Shown: in pieces, positions 41,065 to 54,338 of the stretch | How the letters are laid out: each line of letters starts with the position of its first letter | How positions within the stretch are numbered: the first letter of the stretch is position 1 | Notes under the pieces: generated by a model | Database searches by the model: none | Seen by the model: only the letters and a program-made list of their open reading frames with translations | Told to the model about the DNA's origin: nothing | Assembly: GCF_900091625.1 (NCBI RefSeq) | Contig: NZ_FMIC01000002.1 | Coordinates: 3,100,001 to 3,164,000 of the forward strand | DNA length: 64,000 nucleotides | From: Micromonospora peucetia | GTDB lineage: Bacteria; Actinomycetota; Actinomycetes; Mycobacteriales; Micromonosporaceae | Reading direction: 5' to 3' | Translations under genes and position numbers: made by a program

Positions 41065-41593
41065 AGTGGACCTCGGGGACACCGGTGGCGCGGAGGCGGG
41101 TCAGGTCGGCGGCGTCCTTCGCACGCCGGGGCCGGTCCGGCATCCAGACGGGAAACATCTCCTTGAACTCGACCTGGGCGGCCACCGAGATCATCGGGAC
41201 GGTCAGCGGGCCGATCCGACCGAGCGGGCCGGCCAGCATCCCGTCCGGAAGCGCCGTGCCCGCCCAGGGGCCGGCACCCACCACCACCTGCCCCGCCGAG
41301 TTCCGGGCCAGATACGCGACGCTCATCTCGACGTCCTCGCGGACGAGATCGAGCTGCACGTCGACAGGCATCCCGGGATCGGGCCGCCAGCCGTGTCCGC
41401 GAAGCAGGCCGGCCAGCCGGTCGGCGTCGGTCCGCCAGCAGTACCAGTCGACGTCGACGTGCGGCCGGGTCACCTCGCCGAGGTGGAAGTCCATCGCCCA
41501 GCCGCCCCGCAGCCACACCTCGATGCCGGCCGCCGATGCCAGCCCGGCCAGCTCGGCGATTCCGTCCAGTTGCCGCCCCGCGAGACCTTCCAC
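41060..41593 (-). CDS. Nucleotidyltransferase-fold protein (ANT(2'')/Lin-like)
   Basis: 177 residues. The motif RGGWAMDFHLG followed by HVDVDWYCW is the split metal-binding pattern (G-G-W-A ... D-x-D) of small nucleotidyltransferases that adenylylate aminoglycosides or lincosamides. The family also includes many with unknown substrates. GTG 41593 precedes the conserved LDGIAELAGLASAAGIEVWLRGG. The last residues overlap the palindrome at 40998-41064. No resistance neighbours are present, so a drug role is only a possibility. Confidence 0.75.
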   Translation of the reverse strand: MEGLAGRQLDGIAELAGLASAAGIEVWLRGGWAMDFHLGEVTRPHVDVDWYCWRTDADRLAGLLRGHGWRPDPGMPVDVQLDLVREDVEMSVAYLARNSAGQVVVGAGPWAGTALPDGMLAGPLGRIGPLTVPMISVAAQVEFKEMFPVWMPDRPRRAKDAADLTRLRATGVPEVHS

Positions 41594-41754
41594 AGCGGCA
41601 CCGTAGCCCGCTGGCCGTCCTTCGTGCCATGGCGTTGCTCCGGCGGTCGTCCTCCGTGGCACCCGGTCCGGCCGCGTCGCCCCACTGCGGGCCCGGATCG
41701 AACCGCCTTCCTGCGGTGTCCGGGCTTCGGGGGCGGCGGCGGGCGGGGGACGGG

Positions 41755-42645
41755 TCAGCGGGCGGGGCGGGTCTCGATCGCCGTCACGCCGGGGCGGCTG
41801 GCGTTGCCGGGCAGGCGGCGGCCGGCGGCCAGGTCGCCGTAGAGCGTCCAGCGGAGAAAGTCGGTGGTGGTGGCGAGAACCTGGTCGAAGCCCGGCAGCC
41901 CCGGGGTCAGGTACTCGCCGTGGCCCTGCCCGAGCAGGCTCAGGAAGTAGGCCGGGCCGGTCGTGCGGTGGTATGCGGCGCGGCCGACCGTCACCGGCAC
42001 GATCCGGTCCGCCGTCCCGTGTACGAAGAGCAGCGGGGCCGCCGGCCCGGCGAAGCTGCCCGCTGTCCCGCCGCCGGCGATCACGATGCCGGCGCGCAGC
42101 CGCCCCGACCGCCCGGAGGTGAACATGCCGGCTGTCGTGAAGCCGCCCGCCGAGTGGCCGGCGGCGGCGAACCGGGCGACGTCGAGGTGCCCGGCGAGCG
42201 GGTCTCCGGGCCGGGCGTCGAGGCGCACCAGGTGCCGGATGACCCGCCAGCCGTCGGCTGGCTGGTGGCGTACGTCGGCACGGCTGAACCGGGCTGCGCC
42301 GCGTCGGGTGTGCGGGTAGGCCGGGGCGGCCACCACGAACCCGGCGGCGGCCCAGCGGGCGGTCAGCCCGGCGTGCAGCTCGGGCAGGCTGTACAGCCCA
42401 TGGCTGTAGATCACCACGGGGAACCGCCCGGAGGCCACCGCGCCGCCGTCCGCCGGGTACCAGACGGTCACCGGCAGGGGGCGCGCCGAGGCCGGGTCGA
42501 CGGTGAACGTGCGTACGCCCACGGCGTAGGCCGCCGCGGGCACCGGACGGGCCGGTGGCGGTGCGCCGGGCGCGGCGGTGGCCGCCGGGGCGCAACCGGC
42601 CAGCAGCGTCGTCATCAGTACGGCGACCAGCCGCTTGATCCCCAC
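41755..42645 (-). CDS. Lipoprotein alpha/beta hydrolase, paralogue 2
   Basis: 296 residues. The signal peptide ends in LLAGC (Cys18). The core has VVIYSHGLYSLPELH, nucleophile Ser in AAGHSAGG, Asp in HGTADRIV and a late His in GQGHGEYL. It resembles the protein at 39736-40740 along its length and likely arose from a duplication; the nucleotidyltransferase gene now separates them. Extracytoplasmic lipid-anchored hydrolase with unknown substrate. The start ATG 42645 fits the short basic n-region MGIKR. Confidence 0.84.
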   Translation of the reverse strand: MGIKRLVAVLMTTLLAGCAPAATAAPGAPPPARPVPAAAYAVGVRTFTVDPASARPLPVTVWYPADGGAVASGRFPVVIYSHGLYSLPELHAGLTARWAAAGFVVAAPAYPHTRRGAARFSRADVRHQPADGWRVIRHLVRLDARPGDPLAGHLDVARFAAAGHSAGGFTTAGMFTSGRSGRLRAGIVIAGGGTAGSFAGPAAPLLFVHGTADRIVPVTVGRAAYHRTTGPAYFLSLLGQGHGEYLTPGLPGFDQVLATTTDFLRWTLYGDLAAGRRLPGNASRPGVTAIETRPAR

Positions 42646-42803
42646 CGCTCAACGGTAGGTCTCCGGCCGCCCGGATCGTCCCCGCCGTCCGGACCGGACA
42701 CCCCCGCCACCTGGCCGGATCACCTCCACCGGCCGGCTCGACCTGACCCCGGGCTGCGCGCGGCGGACGGTGGTGCGGATCCGGTTTGGCTAGGGTCACC
42801 GCC

Positions 42804-42974
42804 ATGCCTGAGAACCACACCGACCCGAGCGGCAACACAGCGGCGTTCCGCGCCTTCGCCCACACCGTCGAGCCCGAGACGCCGGCCGGCGCGTCCCGGA
42901 CGCCGCTGCTCGTCGGCGCGGCGGCGGTCGTGGTCGTGCTGGTCGCCCTGCTCGCCTGGCTCGCACTGAGCTGA
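42804..42974 (+). CDS. Small single-pass membrane protein
   Basis: 56 residues: about 33 polar residues, then one membrane helix (LLVGAAAVVVVLVALLAWLA) to the end. ATG 42804 has TAGGGT exactly 7 nt upstream (42791-42796) and no Shine-Dalgarno, so the mRNA should be leaderless. It is 5 bp from the next gene. Family not recognised; I call it real because of the promoter and helix. Confidence 0.6.
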   Translation: MPENHTDPSGNTAAFRAFAHTVEPETPAGASRTPLLVGAAAVVVVLVALLAWLALS

Positions 42975-42979
42975 ACGGC

Positions 42980-43639
42980 GTGCAGCCACCAGGCGACCCG
43001 GGGCCGGGCGCGGCCCAGTCGCCGCCCGGTGCGGAGCGTCCGGAGCGCGCCCCGGGGCGGTGGAGAAAGCTCCGCTCCGGTCTTCACAACATCCACCGCG
43101 GCAGCGCCGCCCTCGGCCTGGTACTGCTGCTTGCCGGGCTGACGTACGCGGTGGCCATCGGTGCGTACAAGTGGCACCTGCACGCCAAGGCGGAGCGGTT
43201 GCGGGCGGACGGCGTCCCGGTCCAGGCCACCGTGACCGACCGGCGTGACAACGTCGGGCGCGGCGGCGGCACCGACACCGTCCAGGTCTGGTACGACTAC
43301 GAGGGCGTCCAGCACAACGAGCGCATCCTCTGCGGCTCGGCCGGCGGCTGTGTCCACGAACCACCCGAGGTGATGATGCTCTGGGTCGACCCGGAGCGCC
43401 CCGGGGAGTTCGTCGCTGCCAACGGCAACACCGACGACTCGGTGTTCTTCCTCAACGCCTGGGGCGGCATCCCGTTCGGGCTGCTGGTCGCCGCGTTGGG
43501 CGGGGTGTTCATCTTCGCGGCTCTCGTCCCGACCGGGATGTTCGACGGGCCCGCACCCGCACCACGCCGAAAGGGGCCGGGACGCGACCGGGTCCGGCGT
43601 ACCCGAGCCGCCCGGCGCCGCGGTAAGGCCCGGCGCTGA
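42980..43639 (+). CDS. DUF3592-like membrane protein
   Basis: 219 residues. A Pro/Gly-rich start, membrane helix 1 (about 44-62), an outer domain with VQATVTDRRDNVGRGGGTDTVQVWYDYEGVQH and two Cys, helix 2 (about 160-182) and a basic tail. The VxATVTDR...YxxxG pattern is that of DUF3592 proteins, of unknown function. GTG 42980 has no clear ribosome site, so coupling to the small gene 5 bp upstream is plausible. Confidence 0.75.
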   Translation: MQPPGDPGPGAAQSPPGAERPERAPGRWRKLRSGLHNIHRGSAALGLVLLLAGLTYAVAIGAYKWHLHAKAERLRADGVPVQATVTDRRDNVGRGGGTDTVQVWYDYEGVQHNERILCGSAGGCVHEPPEVMMLWVDPERPGEFVAANGNTDDSVFFLNAWGGIPFGLLVAALGGVFIFAALVPTGMFDGPAPAPRRKGPGRDRVRRTRAARRRGKARR

Positions 43640-43804
43640 GGCCGGCGGCGACCGCACGCCGCCTCGACCAGAAGCGGTGTGAACGTCCGTCGCCAGGGCG
43701 GCCTCCGGGCCGGCGTCCGGTAGCCGGCACGGGCGTACCGACCGCCCGTGCCATGCGCGTTTCGGCGTTGCTGTCCACGCGGATCAGCCCGCCCGGCTGG
43801 CCGG

Positions 43805-45010
43805 TCAGCCGGCCGCGTCGACCACCGCGCGGGTCTGGAGGGCGATCTCGCGTTCCTCGTCGGTGCCGACGACGCAGACGGTCACCTCGGCACCCTCCGG
43901 CGAGATGACCCGGTCGCCGGTGCCGGCGTTGCGCCCCGGGTCCACGGCGATACCGAGCCGGTCCAGCCCGGCCAGGGCGGCGGCGCGGACCGGCGCGGCG
44001 TGCTCGCCGACGCCGGCGGTGAAGGTGACCGCGTCCACCCGGCCGAGCAGGGCGTAGTACGCCCCGACGTAGCCGGTGATCCGCCGGCAGTAGACGTCGA
44101 AGGCGAGCGTCGCCGCCGGGTCGCCGTCCGCCCGGCGGGTGAGCACCTCGCGCATGTCGTTGGCGCCGGTCAGCCCGAGCAGCCCGCTGCGGTGGTTGAG
44201 CAGGTCGTCGATCTCGTCGACGGAGAGCCCGCCCTCGCGACGCAGGTGGAAGATCACGGTCGGGTCCAGGTCGCCGCTGCGGGTGCCCATCACCAGGCCC
44301 TCCAGCGGGGACATCCCCATCGAGGTGGCCACGCTCCGGCCGCCGGCCACCGCGCAGGCGCTCGCGCCGTTGCCGAGGTGCAGGGTGATCGTGTTCACCT
44401 CCGCGTACGGGCGGCCGAGCAGTTCGGCGGTGCGCCGCGACACGTACGCGTGCGAGGTGCCGTGGAACCCGTACCGTCGGATGCCGTACCGCTCTGCGGT
44501 GTCCCGCTCGATCGCGTAGGTCGCGGCGGCCTCGGGCAGGGTGTGGTGGAACGCGGTGTCGAAGACGGCCACCTGCGGGACCTCCGGCAGCGCCGCCCGG
44601 GCGACCTCGATGCCGGCGAGGTTGGCGGGGTTGTGCAGCGGCGCGAGCGGCACCAGGTCGCGGATCGCGGTCAGCACCGCGTCATCGATCAGTACCGGCT
44701 CGCCGAACCGCTTCCCGCCGTGCACCACCCGGTGCCCGACGGCGGCCAACCCGCTCAGGTCGAGCCCGCCGAGGATGCCCCGGACGGCCGTCTCGTGGTC
44801 GGCCGGCCCGCCGCCGTCCTCGCCGATCCGCTCCACGGTGCCCTTGTCGACCACCCGATCACCGTCGAAGAGCCGGAACTTGACCGACGACGACCCGCAG
44901 TTGAGCACGAGGACCCGGTCCGCCGGTCGTTCCTGCGCGGCGTCGCTGGCCGGCGCGGTTGCGCGGTCCGCCGGTCGCTCCCGCACGGGACTGCTGGCCG
45001 GCGTGTTCAT
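43805..45010 (-). CDS. ackA: Acetate kinase
   Basis: 401 residues. It makes ATP from acetyl phosphate. ASKHA-fold motifs: LVLNCGSSSVKF, HRVVHGG, DTAFHHTLP, RRYGFHGTSHAYV, LHLGNGAS, MGTRSGDLDP and TAGVGEHA. The first 30 residues are a repeat-like tail (RERPADRATAPAS...QERPADR) absent from most family members. The ATG start overlaps the pta stop by 4 nt (ATGA), so pta and ackA are coupled. Confidence 0.97.
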   Translation of the reverse strand: MNTPASSPVRERPADRATAPASDAAQERPADRVLVLNCGSSSVKFRLFDGDRVVDKGTVERIGEDGGGPADHETAVRGILGGLDLSGLAAVGHRVVHGGKRFGEPVLIDDAVLTAIRDLVPLAPLHNPANLAGIEVARAALPEVPQVAVFDTAFHHTLPEAAATYAIERDTAERYGIRRYGFHGTSHAYVSRRTAELLGRPYAEVNTITLHLGNGASACAVAGGRSVATSMGMSPLEGLVMGTRSGDLDPTVIFHLRREGGLSVDEIDDLLNHRSGLLGLTGANDMREVLTRRADGDPAATLAFDVYCRRITGYVGAYYALLGRVDAVTFTAGVGEHAAPVRAAALAGLDRLGIAVDPGRNAGTGDRVISPEGAEVTVCVVGTDEEREIALQTRAVVDAAG

Positions 45011-47079
45011 GACGACTCCTCGGCGGCTGCGGCCTGGATGGCGGTGATCGCCACGGTGTTGACGATGTCCGGCACGGTGGCGCCCCGGGACAGGTCGTTC
45101 ACCGGCCGGCGCAGGCCCTGCATCACCGGCCCGACGGCCACCGCCCCGGCCGAGCGTTGCACCGCCTTGTACGTGTTGTTGCCGGTGTTCAGGTCCGGGA
45201 AGATGAAGACCGTGGCCCGGCCGGCGACCTCGCTGCCGGGCAGCTTGGTCGCCGCCACCGCCGGATCGATGGCCGCGTCGTACTGGATCGGCCCCTCGAC
45301 GAGCAGGTCGGGCCGGCGCTCGCGGACCAGCTTGGTGGCAGCCGCGACCTTCTCCACGTCGGCGCCCGCCCCCGAGCTGCCGGTGGAGTAGGAGAGCATC
45401 GCGACCCGTGGCTCGATGCCGAACCGGGCGGCGGTGTCCGCCGAGGAGATGGCGATGTCGGCGAGCTGGGCGGCGTCCGGGTCGGGGTTGACCGCGCAGT
45501 CGCCGTAGACCAGCACCCGGTCGGCGAGCAGCATGAAGAAGACGCTGGAGGCGACCGAGACGCCTGGCACGTTCCGGATGATCTCGAACGCGGGGCGGAT
45601 GGTGGCGGCGGTGGTGTGGGTCGCGCCGGAGACCATCCCGTCGGCGTGCCCCGTCTGCACCATCAGCGTGCCGAAGTAGTTGGGCTGGGCGACGATGTCG
45701 TGGGCCAGTTCGGCGGTGACGCCGCGATGCTTGCGCAGTTCGGCGTACGCGGTGGCGAACTCGTCGCGCCACTCGCTGGTGACCGGGTCGACCACCCGCG
45801 CGCCGGTGATGTCGATGCCCAGTTCGCGGGTGCGCCGTGCGATGTCGTCGGGGCGGCCGAGCAGGGTGATGTCGGCGACGCCCCGGCGCAGCAGGATCTC
45901 CGTCGCCCGCAGGATCCGTTCCTCCGTCCCCTCGGGCAGCACGAGGTGCCGGCGCCGGGTCCGGGCCCGGTCGATCAGGTCGTACTCGAACATCAGCGGG
46001 GTGACCCGCTCGGAGCGGCTGACCCGCAGCCGGCGGGCCAGGTCGTCGGTGTCCACGCAGCGTTCGAACGCGCCGAGCGCGGCCTCCACCTTGCGCGGGT
46101 TGGCCGCGCTGGGCCGGCCCTCGATCCGGCTGGACGCGGCCACCGTGTCGTAGCTGTCGCTGGGCACGGAGAGCACCGCGAGCCCCGTGTTGAGCCCCTC
46201 GACCAGCCGCATCGCCCGCGGGTCCGGCTGCTCGCCGAGGGTCAGCACCAGCCCGGAGATCGAGACCTGCCCCGCCACGTGCGCGGCGCTCGCCGCCACC
46301 ATCAGGTCGGCCCGGTCGCCGGGGGTGATCACCAGGGCGCCTTCGGTCAGGTGGTCCAGCAGCGTCGGGACGTGCGCCGCGCCGACCACGTAGTCGAGCA
46401 CGTCGCGGCTGAGCGCGTCGTCGTCCCCGGCGAGCAGGGTGGCGCCGAGCGCCGCCGCCACCTCGGCCACCGTCGGCGCCGACACGGTCGGCACCTCCGG
46501 GATGGCGTACGTGGGGACGGGCAGCTCCGGCAGCGTCATCGGGCCGGGGACCCGGTTGGCGATCACCGCCAGCACCGTCGCCCCGAGGTCCTCCAGATCG
46601 TGGTACGCCCCGCGCGCCGCCGCCGCGATCGTCGCCGGCTCCTGCCCGAAGCCGTCGACGACGGGCACCACCACGCTGCCGAACTCGGTGGCCAGCCGGG
46701 CGTTGAAGGCCAGCTCGCGGGGACCGGCCCGGTCGCCGCCGTCGGCGAAGTCGCTGCCCACCACGACCACGGCGGGGCAGCGCCGCTCGACCTCCCGGTA
46801 GCGTTCGATGATGCTGGTGATCAGCTTCTCCCGCTGGCCGTCGGCGACCAGCGCGGTCGCCTCGGCGTAGCTGGTGCCGCTCAGGTCGGCCAGCGGCAGC
46901 TCGATCCGGTAGCGCTCGCTGAGCAGGGCGAGAATCGGGTCAGGCCCGTGCCCGCCGACCAACGGCCGGAACGCGCCGATCCGCTCGACCTGCCGGGACA
47001 ACAGCTCCGCCAGCCCGAGGGCGACGGTCGACTTCCCGCCGCCGGACCCCACACTGGTCAGGTACACACTCCGCGCCAC
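45007..47079 (-). CDS. pta: Phosphate acetyltransferase
   Basis: 690 residues, the long form. An N-terminal P-loop-like domain (SVGSGGGKSTVALGLAELL) and a DRTGG-type middle region precede the catalytic PTA domain (VLPEGTEERILRA, GTLMVQTGHADGMVSGA, SSGAGADVEKV, FPDLNTGNNTYKAVQR). It converts acetyl-CoA and phosphate to acetyl phosphate for AckA. The DRTGG domain often has a regulatory role in the long form. GTG 47079 starts the conserved P-loop region. Confidence 0.97.
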   Translation of the reverse strand: MARSVYLTSVGSGGGKSTVALGLAELLSRQVERIGAFRPLVGGHGPDPILALLSERYRIELPLADLSGTSYAEATALVADGQREKLITSIIERYREVERRCPAVVVVGSDFADGGDRAGPRELAFNARLATEFGSVVVPVVDGFGQEPATIAAAARGAYHDLEDLGATVLAVIANRVPGPMTLPELPVPTYAIPEVPTVSAPTVAEVAAALGATLLAGDDDALSRDVLDYVVGAAHVPTLLDHLTEGALVITPGDRADLMVAASAAHVAGQVSISGLVLTLGEQPDPRAMRLVEGLNTGLAVLSVPSDSYDTVAASSRIEGRPSAANPRKVEAALGAFERCVDTDDLARRLRVSRSERVTPLMFEYDLIDRARTRRRHLVLPEGTEERILRATEILLRRGVADITLLGRPDDIARRTRELGIDITGARVVDPVTSEWRDEFATAYAELRKHRGVTAELAHDIVAQPNYFGTLMVQTGHADGMVSGATHTTAATIRPAFEIIRNVPGVSVASSVFFMLLADRVLVYGDCAVNPDPDAAQLADIAISSADTAARFGIEPRVAMLSYSTGSSGAGADVEKVAAATKLVRERRPDLLVEGPIQYDAAIDPAVAATKLPGSEVAGRATVFIFPDLNTGNNTYKAVQRSAGAVAVGPVMQGLRRPVNDLSRGATVPDIVNTVAITAIQAAAAEESS

Positions 47080-47132
47080 GCACCCACCCTAGAAGATCGC
47101 TGGAAACCCGGCTCGGGTCCTTCGCCCTGTTT

Positions 47133-47195
47133 CGTTGATCATGAAGTTGTCGTCACGACACGCCGGGGCGGGTGGTGGGAACCTCATGATCAACG
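47133..47195. repeat. CGTTGATCATGA inverted-repeat element
   Basis: 63 bp with 12-bp arms (47133-47144 and 47184-47195) extended by AAGTT/AACC. It lies in the spacer between pta (start 47079) and the DUF6104 gene (stop 47213), both on the minus strand, so it follows the DUF6104 gene. Possible terminator or repeat. TTGATCATGA-type arms also appear in part at 26899. Confidence 0.82.
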
Positions 47196-47212
47196 GCGCT
47201 GGCCGGGTGGGT

Positions 47213-47389
47213 CTACTCGTCGTCGTCGTCCAGGCGGGCCAGCCAGGTGGCGAAGCGTTCGATCGGGGCTTCGAACTCGGGGTTCAGGTCTACGAAGTCG
47301 CGCAGGCGCTCGCCGAGCCACTCCACGCTGACGGACTCCTCGCCGCGCCGCTGCACCAGTTCCTCGATACCACGGTCCGTGAAGTACAT
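47213..47389 (-). CDS. DUF6104-type small protein
   Basis: 58 residues: starts MYFTDRGIEELVQRRGEE, then VEWLGERLRDFVDLNPEFE and an acidic end (LDDDDE). A small protein of this kind sits directly beside kgd in Streptomyces as well, so the pairing is conserved although its function is unknown. ATG 47389 has AGGAA 7 nt upstream. It follows kgd-side DNA on the same strand, 181 bp after the kgd stop region. Confidence 0.82.
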   Translation of the reverse strand: MYFTDRGIEELVQRRGEESVSVEWLGERLRDFVDLNPEFEAPIERFATWLARLDDDDE

Positions 47390-47570
47390 GCTGTCGTTCC
47401 TCGCTCGTCGGTGTGCGGGGTTGGGTATACGGGGTGCGGGGTGGGGCTGGGTGGGTCTGCGTCGATCGGCGCTGGCCGGGACCGCCCGGGTGCGGGCGGG
47501 GCCGGACGTCGATCGGGGCAGAGTCGTCGTGGTGACGGTCCCTGCCCCGGTCGGCGGTGTTGCGGTCAGG

Positions 47571-51344
<3,774 letters not shown>

Positions 51345-51575
51345 GGCCGGTAATCGCCTCTTTCACGCGGGTTTGTGTGTCACGCGGTGTCCCGGCGACG
51401 CCCAGCCTGCGAGCGCACACGAGACGGCTCCCAGGCTACGCCGTACTGATGCCGCAGGCATTTCCGCCTCCATCGGGTGGCCCGTTTCACAGAAGATGCC
51501 AGAAGTTCGCCAAACGCTGCGTGTCCGGTCGACTGCTGGTAGGACCCGGTGGGTGGGTGAGCCCCCGTCGCGACG

Positions 51576-51610
51576 CGGGCGGGGGTGGTGCCGAGCACCA
51601 CCCCCGCCCG
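51576..51610 (-). terminator. 16-bp GC hairpin after the ABC exporter genes
   Basis: Perfect 16-bp stem (51576-51591 with 51595-51610) and a CGA loop, 13 bp after the permease stop in the direction of transcription. No T-tract. Terminates the ABC operon or protects its 3' end. The rest of 51345-51623 is the kgd upstream region with no gene. Confidence 0.78.
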
Positions 51611-51623
51611 TCGTCCGTCCGGG

Positions 51624-52432
51624 TCAGGAGACGTCACGCCGCCGGGTGATCAGGATGCCGGTGACCCCGCTCACCACCGCGTAGCCGATCAGCACGAGCG
51701 CGCCGACCCACCACGCGGGGGTGAAGTCCGTCTGGCCCTCGCTGACCATGACCGTCGAGGCGACGGCCGGCCAGATCACCTGCCACTTGATCACGGCCTG
51801 GCTGTCCAGCAGGTTCGCCAGCAGCATGAACAGCAGCCCCACCACCTGCGTGCCGACCAGGTAGAGCACCGCGGCGGTGATCACCGCGCCGAGCTGGTTG
51901 GTGATCAGCGTGCCGATGCCCACGCCGAGGACCGTCCAGATGGCGTACGCCAGCAGGTTGAGCAGCAGCGCCCGCTGCACGGCCCACTCGCCGAGCAGGG
52001 CGCCGTGGCCGTTGGCCGACAGGAACACCGAACCGGCGATCAGGTCGATCACCGTGGTCACCAGCCAGAACCCGAAGCCCAGCAGGCTGGCCGCGATGAG
52101 CTTGCTGACGATGACCGACGTACGCCGTGGCGTGGCCAGGAACGTCGTGGTCGCCGTCTGGTGGAAGAACTCGTTGGTGACCATCAGGATGCCGATCAGC
52201 ATCACGAACATCAGGCCCAGGTACTGCCCGGAGGTGTAGAGGTTCGCCGCCTGCGCCGCCGCGGACGCCTGGTCGCCGGTGAGGCCCAGGTCCTCGCCCT
52301 TGCCATTCAACGTCTCGTTGGCGACCCAGGCGTTGAACGCGAAGGCCAGCACGATCGACAGAAACGCGGCGATGGCCAGCCACCACCACGCGCTGGTGGT
52401 ACGGATCTTGAGCAGCTCGGATCGGACGAGAT

Positions 52433-52436
<4 letters not shown>
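51624..52436 (-). CDS. ABC transporter permease (ABC-2 type)
   Basis: 270 residues, six membrane helices. The first cytosolic segment SELLKIRTTSAWW and the loop ATPRRTSVIVSKLIAA are typical of ABC-2 permeases that export drugs, lipids or peptides. ATG 52436 overlaps the ATPase stop by 4 nt (ATGA), so both are translated together. Substrate unknown. Confidence 0.9.
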
Positions 52437-53368
<932 letters not shown>

Positions 53369-53459
53369 TGCTCTCCTTCGTGCGGTGGCGTCGGGGTACG
53401 CCGTGACACAGCGTGGCGGGCGGGCGCAACCAGGTCAATCAGGCGCGCTTCCTAGATCG

Positions 53460-53481
53460 ACCTCCGCCTCAGGCAGGAGGC
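53460..53481 (-). terminator. Small hairpin after the hotdog-like gene
   Basis: CCTCCGCC and GGC-a-GGAGG pair with one bulged A around a TCA loop, 19 bp after the stop at 53500. Weak, no T-tract. Its position suggests a terminator for the minus-strand pair. Confidence 0.35.
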
Positions 53482-53499
53482 CCTCATCCCCAGGGACGA

Positions 53500-54162
53500 T
53501 TATCGGGCTTCGTCCGCCACCGCGATCCAGGTTGCCCGGGCCGAGGCCAGGAGGGTGCCGTCGGGGGCGTACAGGCTGGTGTGCACGAGCGCCTTGCGTC
53601 CCTCGCCGCCGACCATGACGCCGGTCACCACGCACTCGTCGCCCGGCTCCGGCAGCGCCGCGACCACCGCCGCGATCCGGCCGAGGACGTACGGGCGGCC
53701 GGGAGCGATCACCGCCCAGCCCCCGGGACAGTCCAGCGCGGCCCAGACGGTGGGCATCGTGACCGACCCGGGCACCCGGAACGGCGCGGCGGTGCGGCCG
53801 TCCGGCAGCCGCCCGGGAAAGATCCGCAGCCCGTCGACCCGGTCCGGGCCGCAGACGTAGCAGCCGGGGAAGGGGTGGTCGACCAGCCCGGCGTACGCCG
53901 CCGAGGCGGCCCGCGCGGCCGGCAGGTCCACCGGCGGCACCACCGCGTGGGGGTCCTCCGTGGGGCGGACCTGGGCGACGACCAGGCCCGCCGGGTCGCG
54001 GACCTCTCCGTCGACGAGAGTGAGCGGGATCTCCAGCGGGGGCGGGCGCCGCAGGGTCACCTCGACCGGCCCCGGGGCGCCGGACCCGACGGCGAAGACG
54101 CCGGCGCTCCAGCCGCCGTTGCCCGAACCGGGCGGCCCGTTGAAACGCGACTCGATGATCAT
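53500..54162 (-). CDS. Hotdog-fold thioesterase-like protein
   Basis: 220 residues. A segment with HPFPGCYVCGPDRVDGLRIFPGRL holds the Cys-x2-Cys pattern seen before the hotdog helix in some acyl-CoA-binding proteins. It is followed by VWAALDCPGGWAVI, consistent with the long hotdog helix, and ends in TSLYAPDGTLLASARATWIAV. No catalytic set is certain. ATG 54162 is the only sensible start. Lies 3' of the SRPBCC gene with a 41-bp repeat array between them. Confidence 0.68.
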   Translation of the reverse strand: MIIESRFNGPPGSGNGGWSAGVFAVGSGAPGPVEVTLRRPPPLEIPLTLVDGEVRDPAGLVVAQVRPTEDPHAVVPPVDLPAARAASAAYAGLVDHPFPGCYVCGPDRVDGLRIFPGRLPDGRTAAPFRVPGSVTMPTVWAALDCPGGWAVIAPGRPYVLGRIAAVVAALPEPGDECVVTGVMVGGEGRKALVHTSLYAPDGTLLASARATWIAVADEAR

Positions 54163-54192
54163 CAGATACCTCCGGCGACGACGCCCGGCCCC

Positions 54193-54336
54193 GTCGCCGG
54201 CACGCCCCGGGCAGCCTCGCACGCTGTCAGCCCGTCGCCGGTACGGGCCGGGCAGCCTCGGACGCTGTCGGCCCGTCGCCGGCACGGGCCGGGCAGCCTC
54301 GGACGCTGTCGGCCCGTCGCCGGCACGGGCCGGGCA
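54193..54336. repeat. 41-bp tandem repeat, about 3.5 copies
   Basis: Copies begin at 54193, 54234, 54275 and 54316 with GTCGCCGGCACGGGCCGGGC. The second and third are nearly identical, the first differs at a few bases and the last is cut short. Each has an inner inverted repeat around CCGGCACGGGCCGG. It fills most of the spacer between the SRPBCC stop and the hotdog start. A minus-strand frame across it is a repeat artefact. Confidence 0.88.
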
Positions 54337-54338
54337 CC

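Noticed and set aside
41060..41593. Aminoglycoside resistance gene
   Set aside because: The metal-binding pattern fits the nucleotidyltransferase fold only. Without closer resemblance or resistance context the drug label is not justified.
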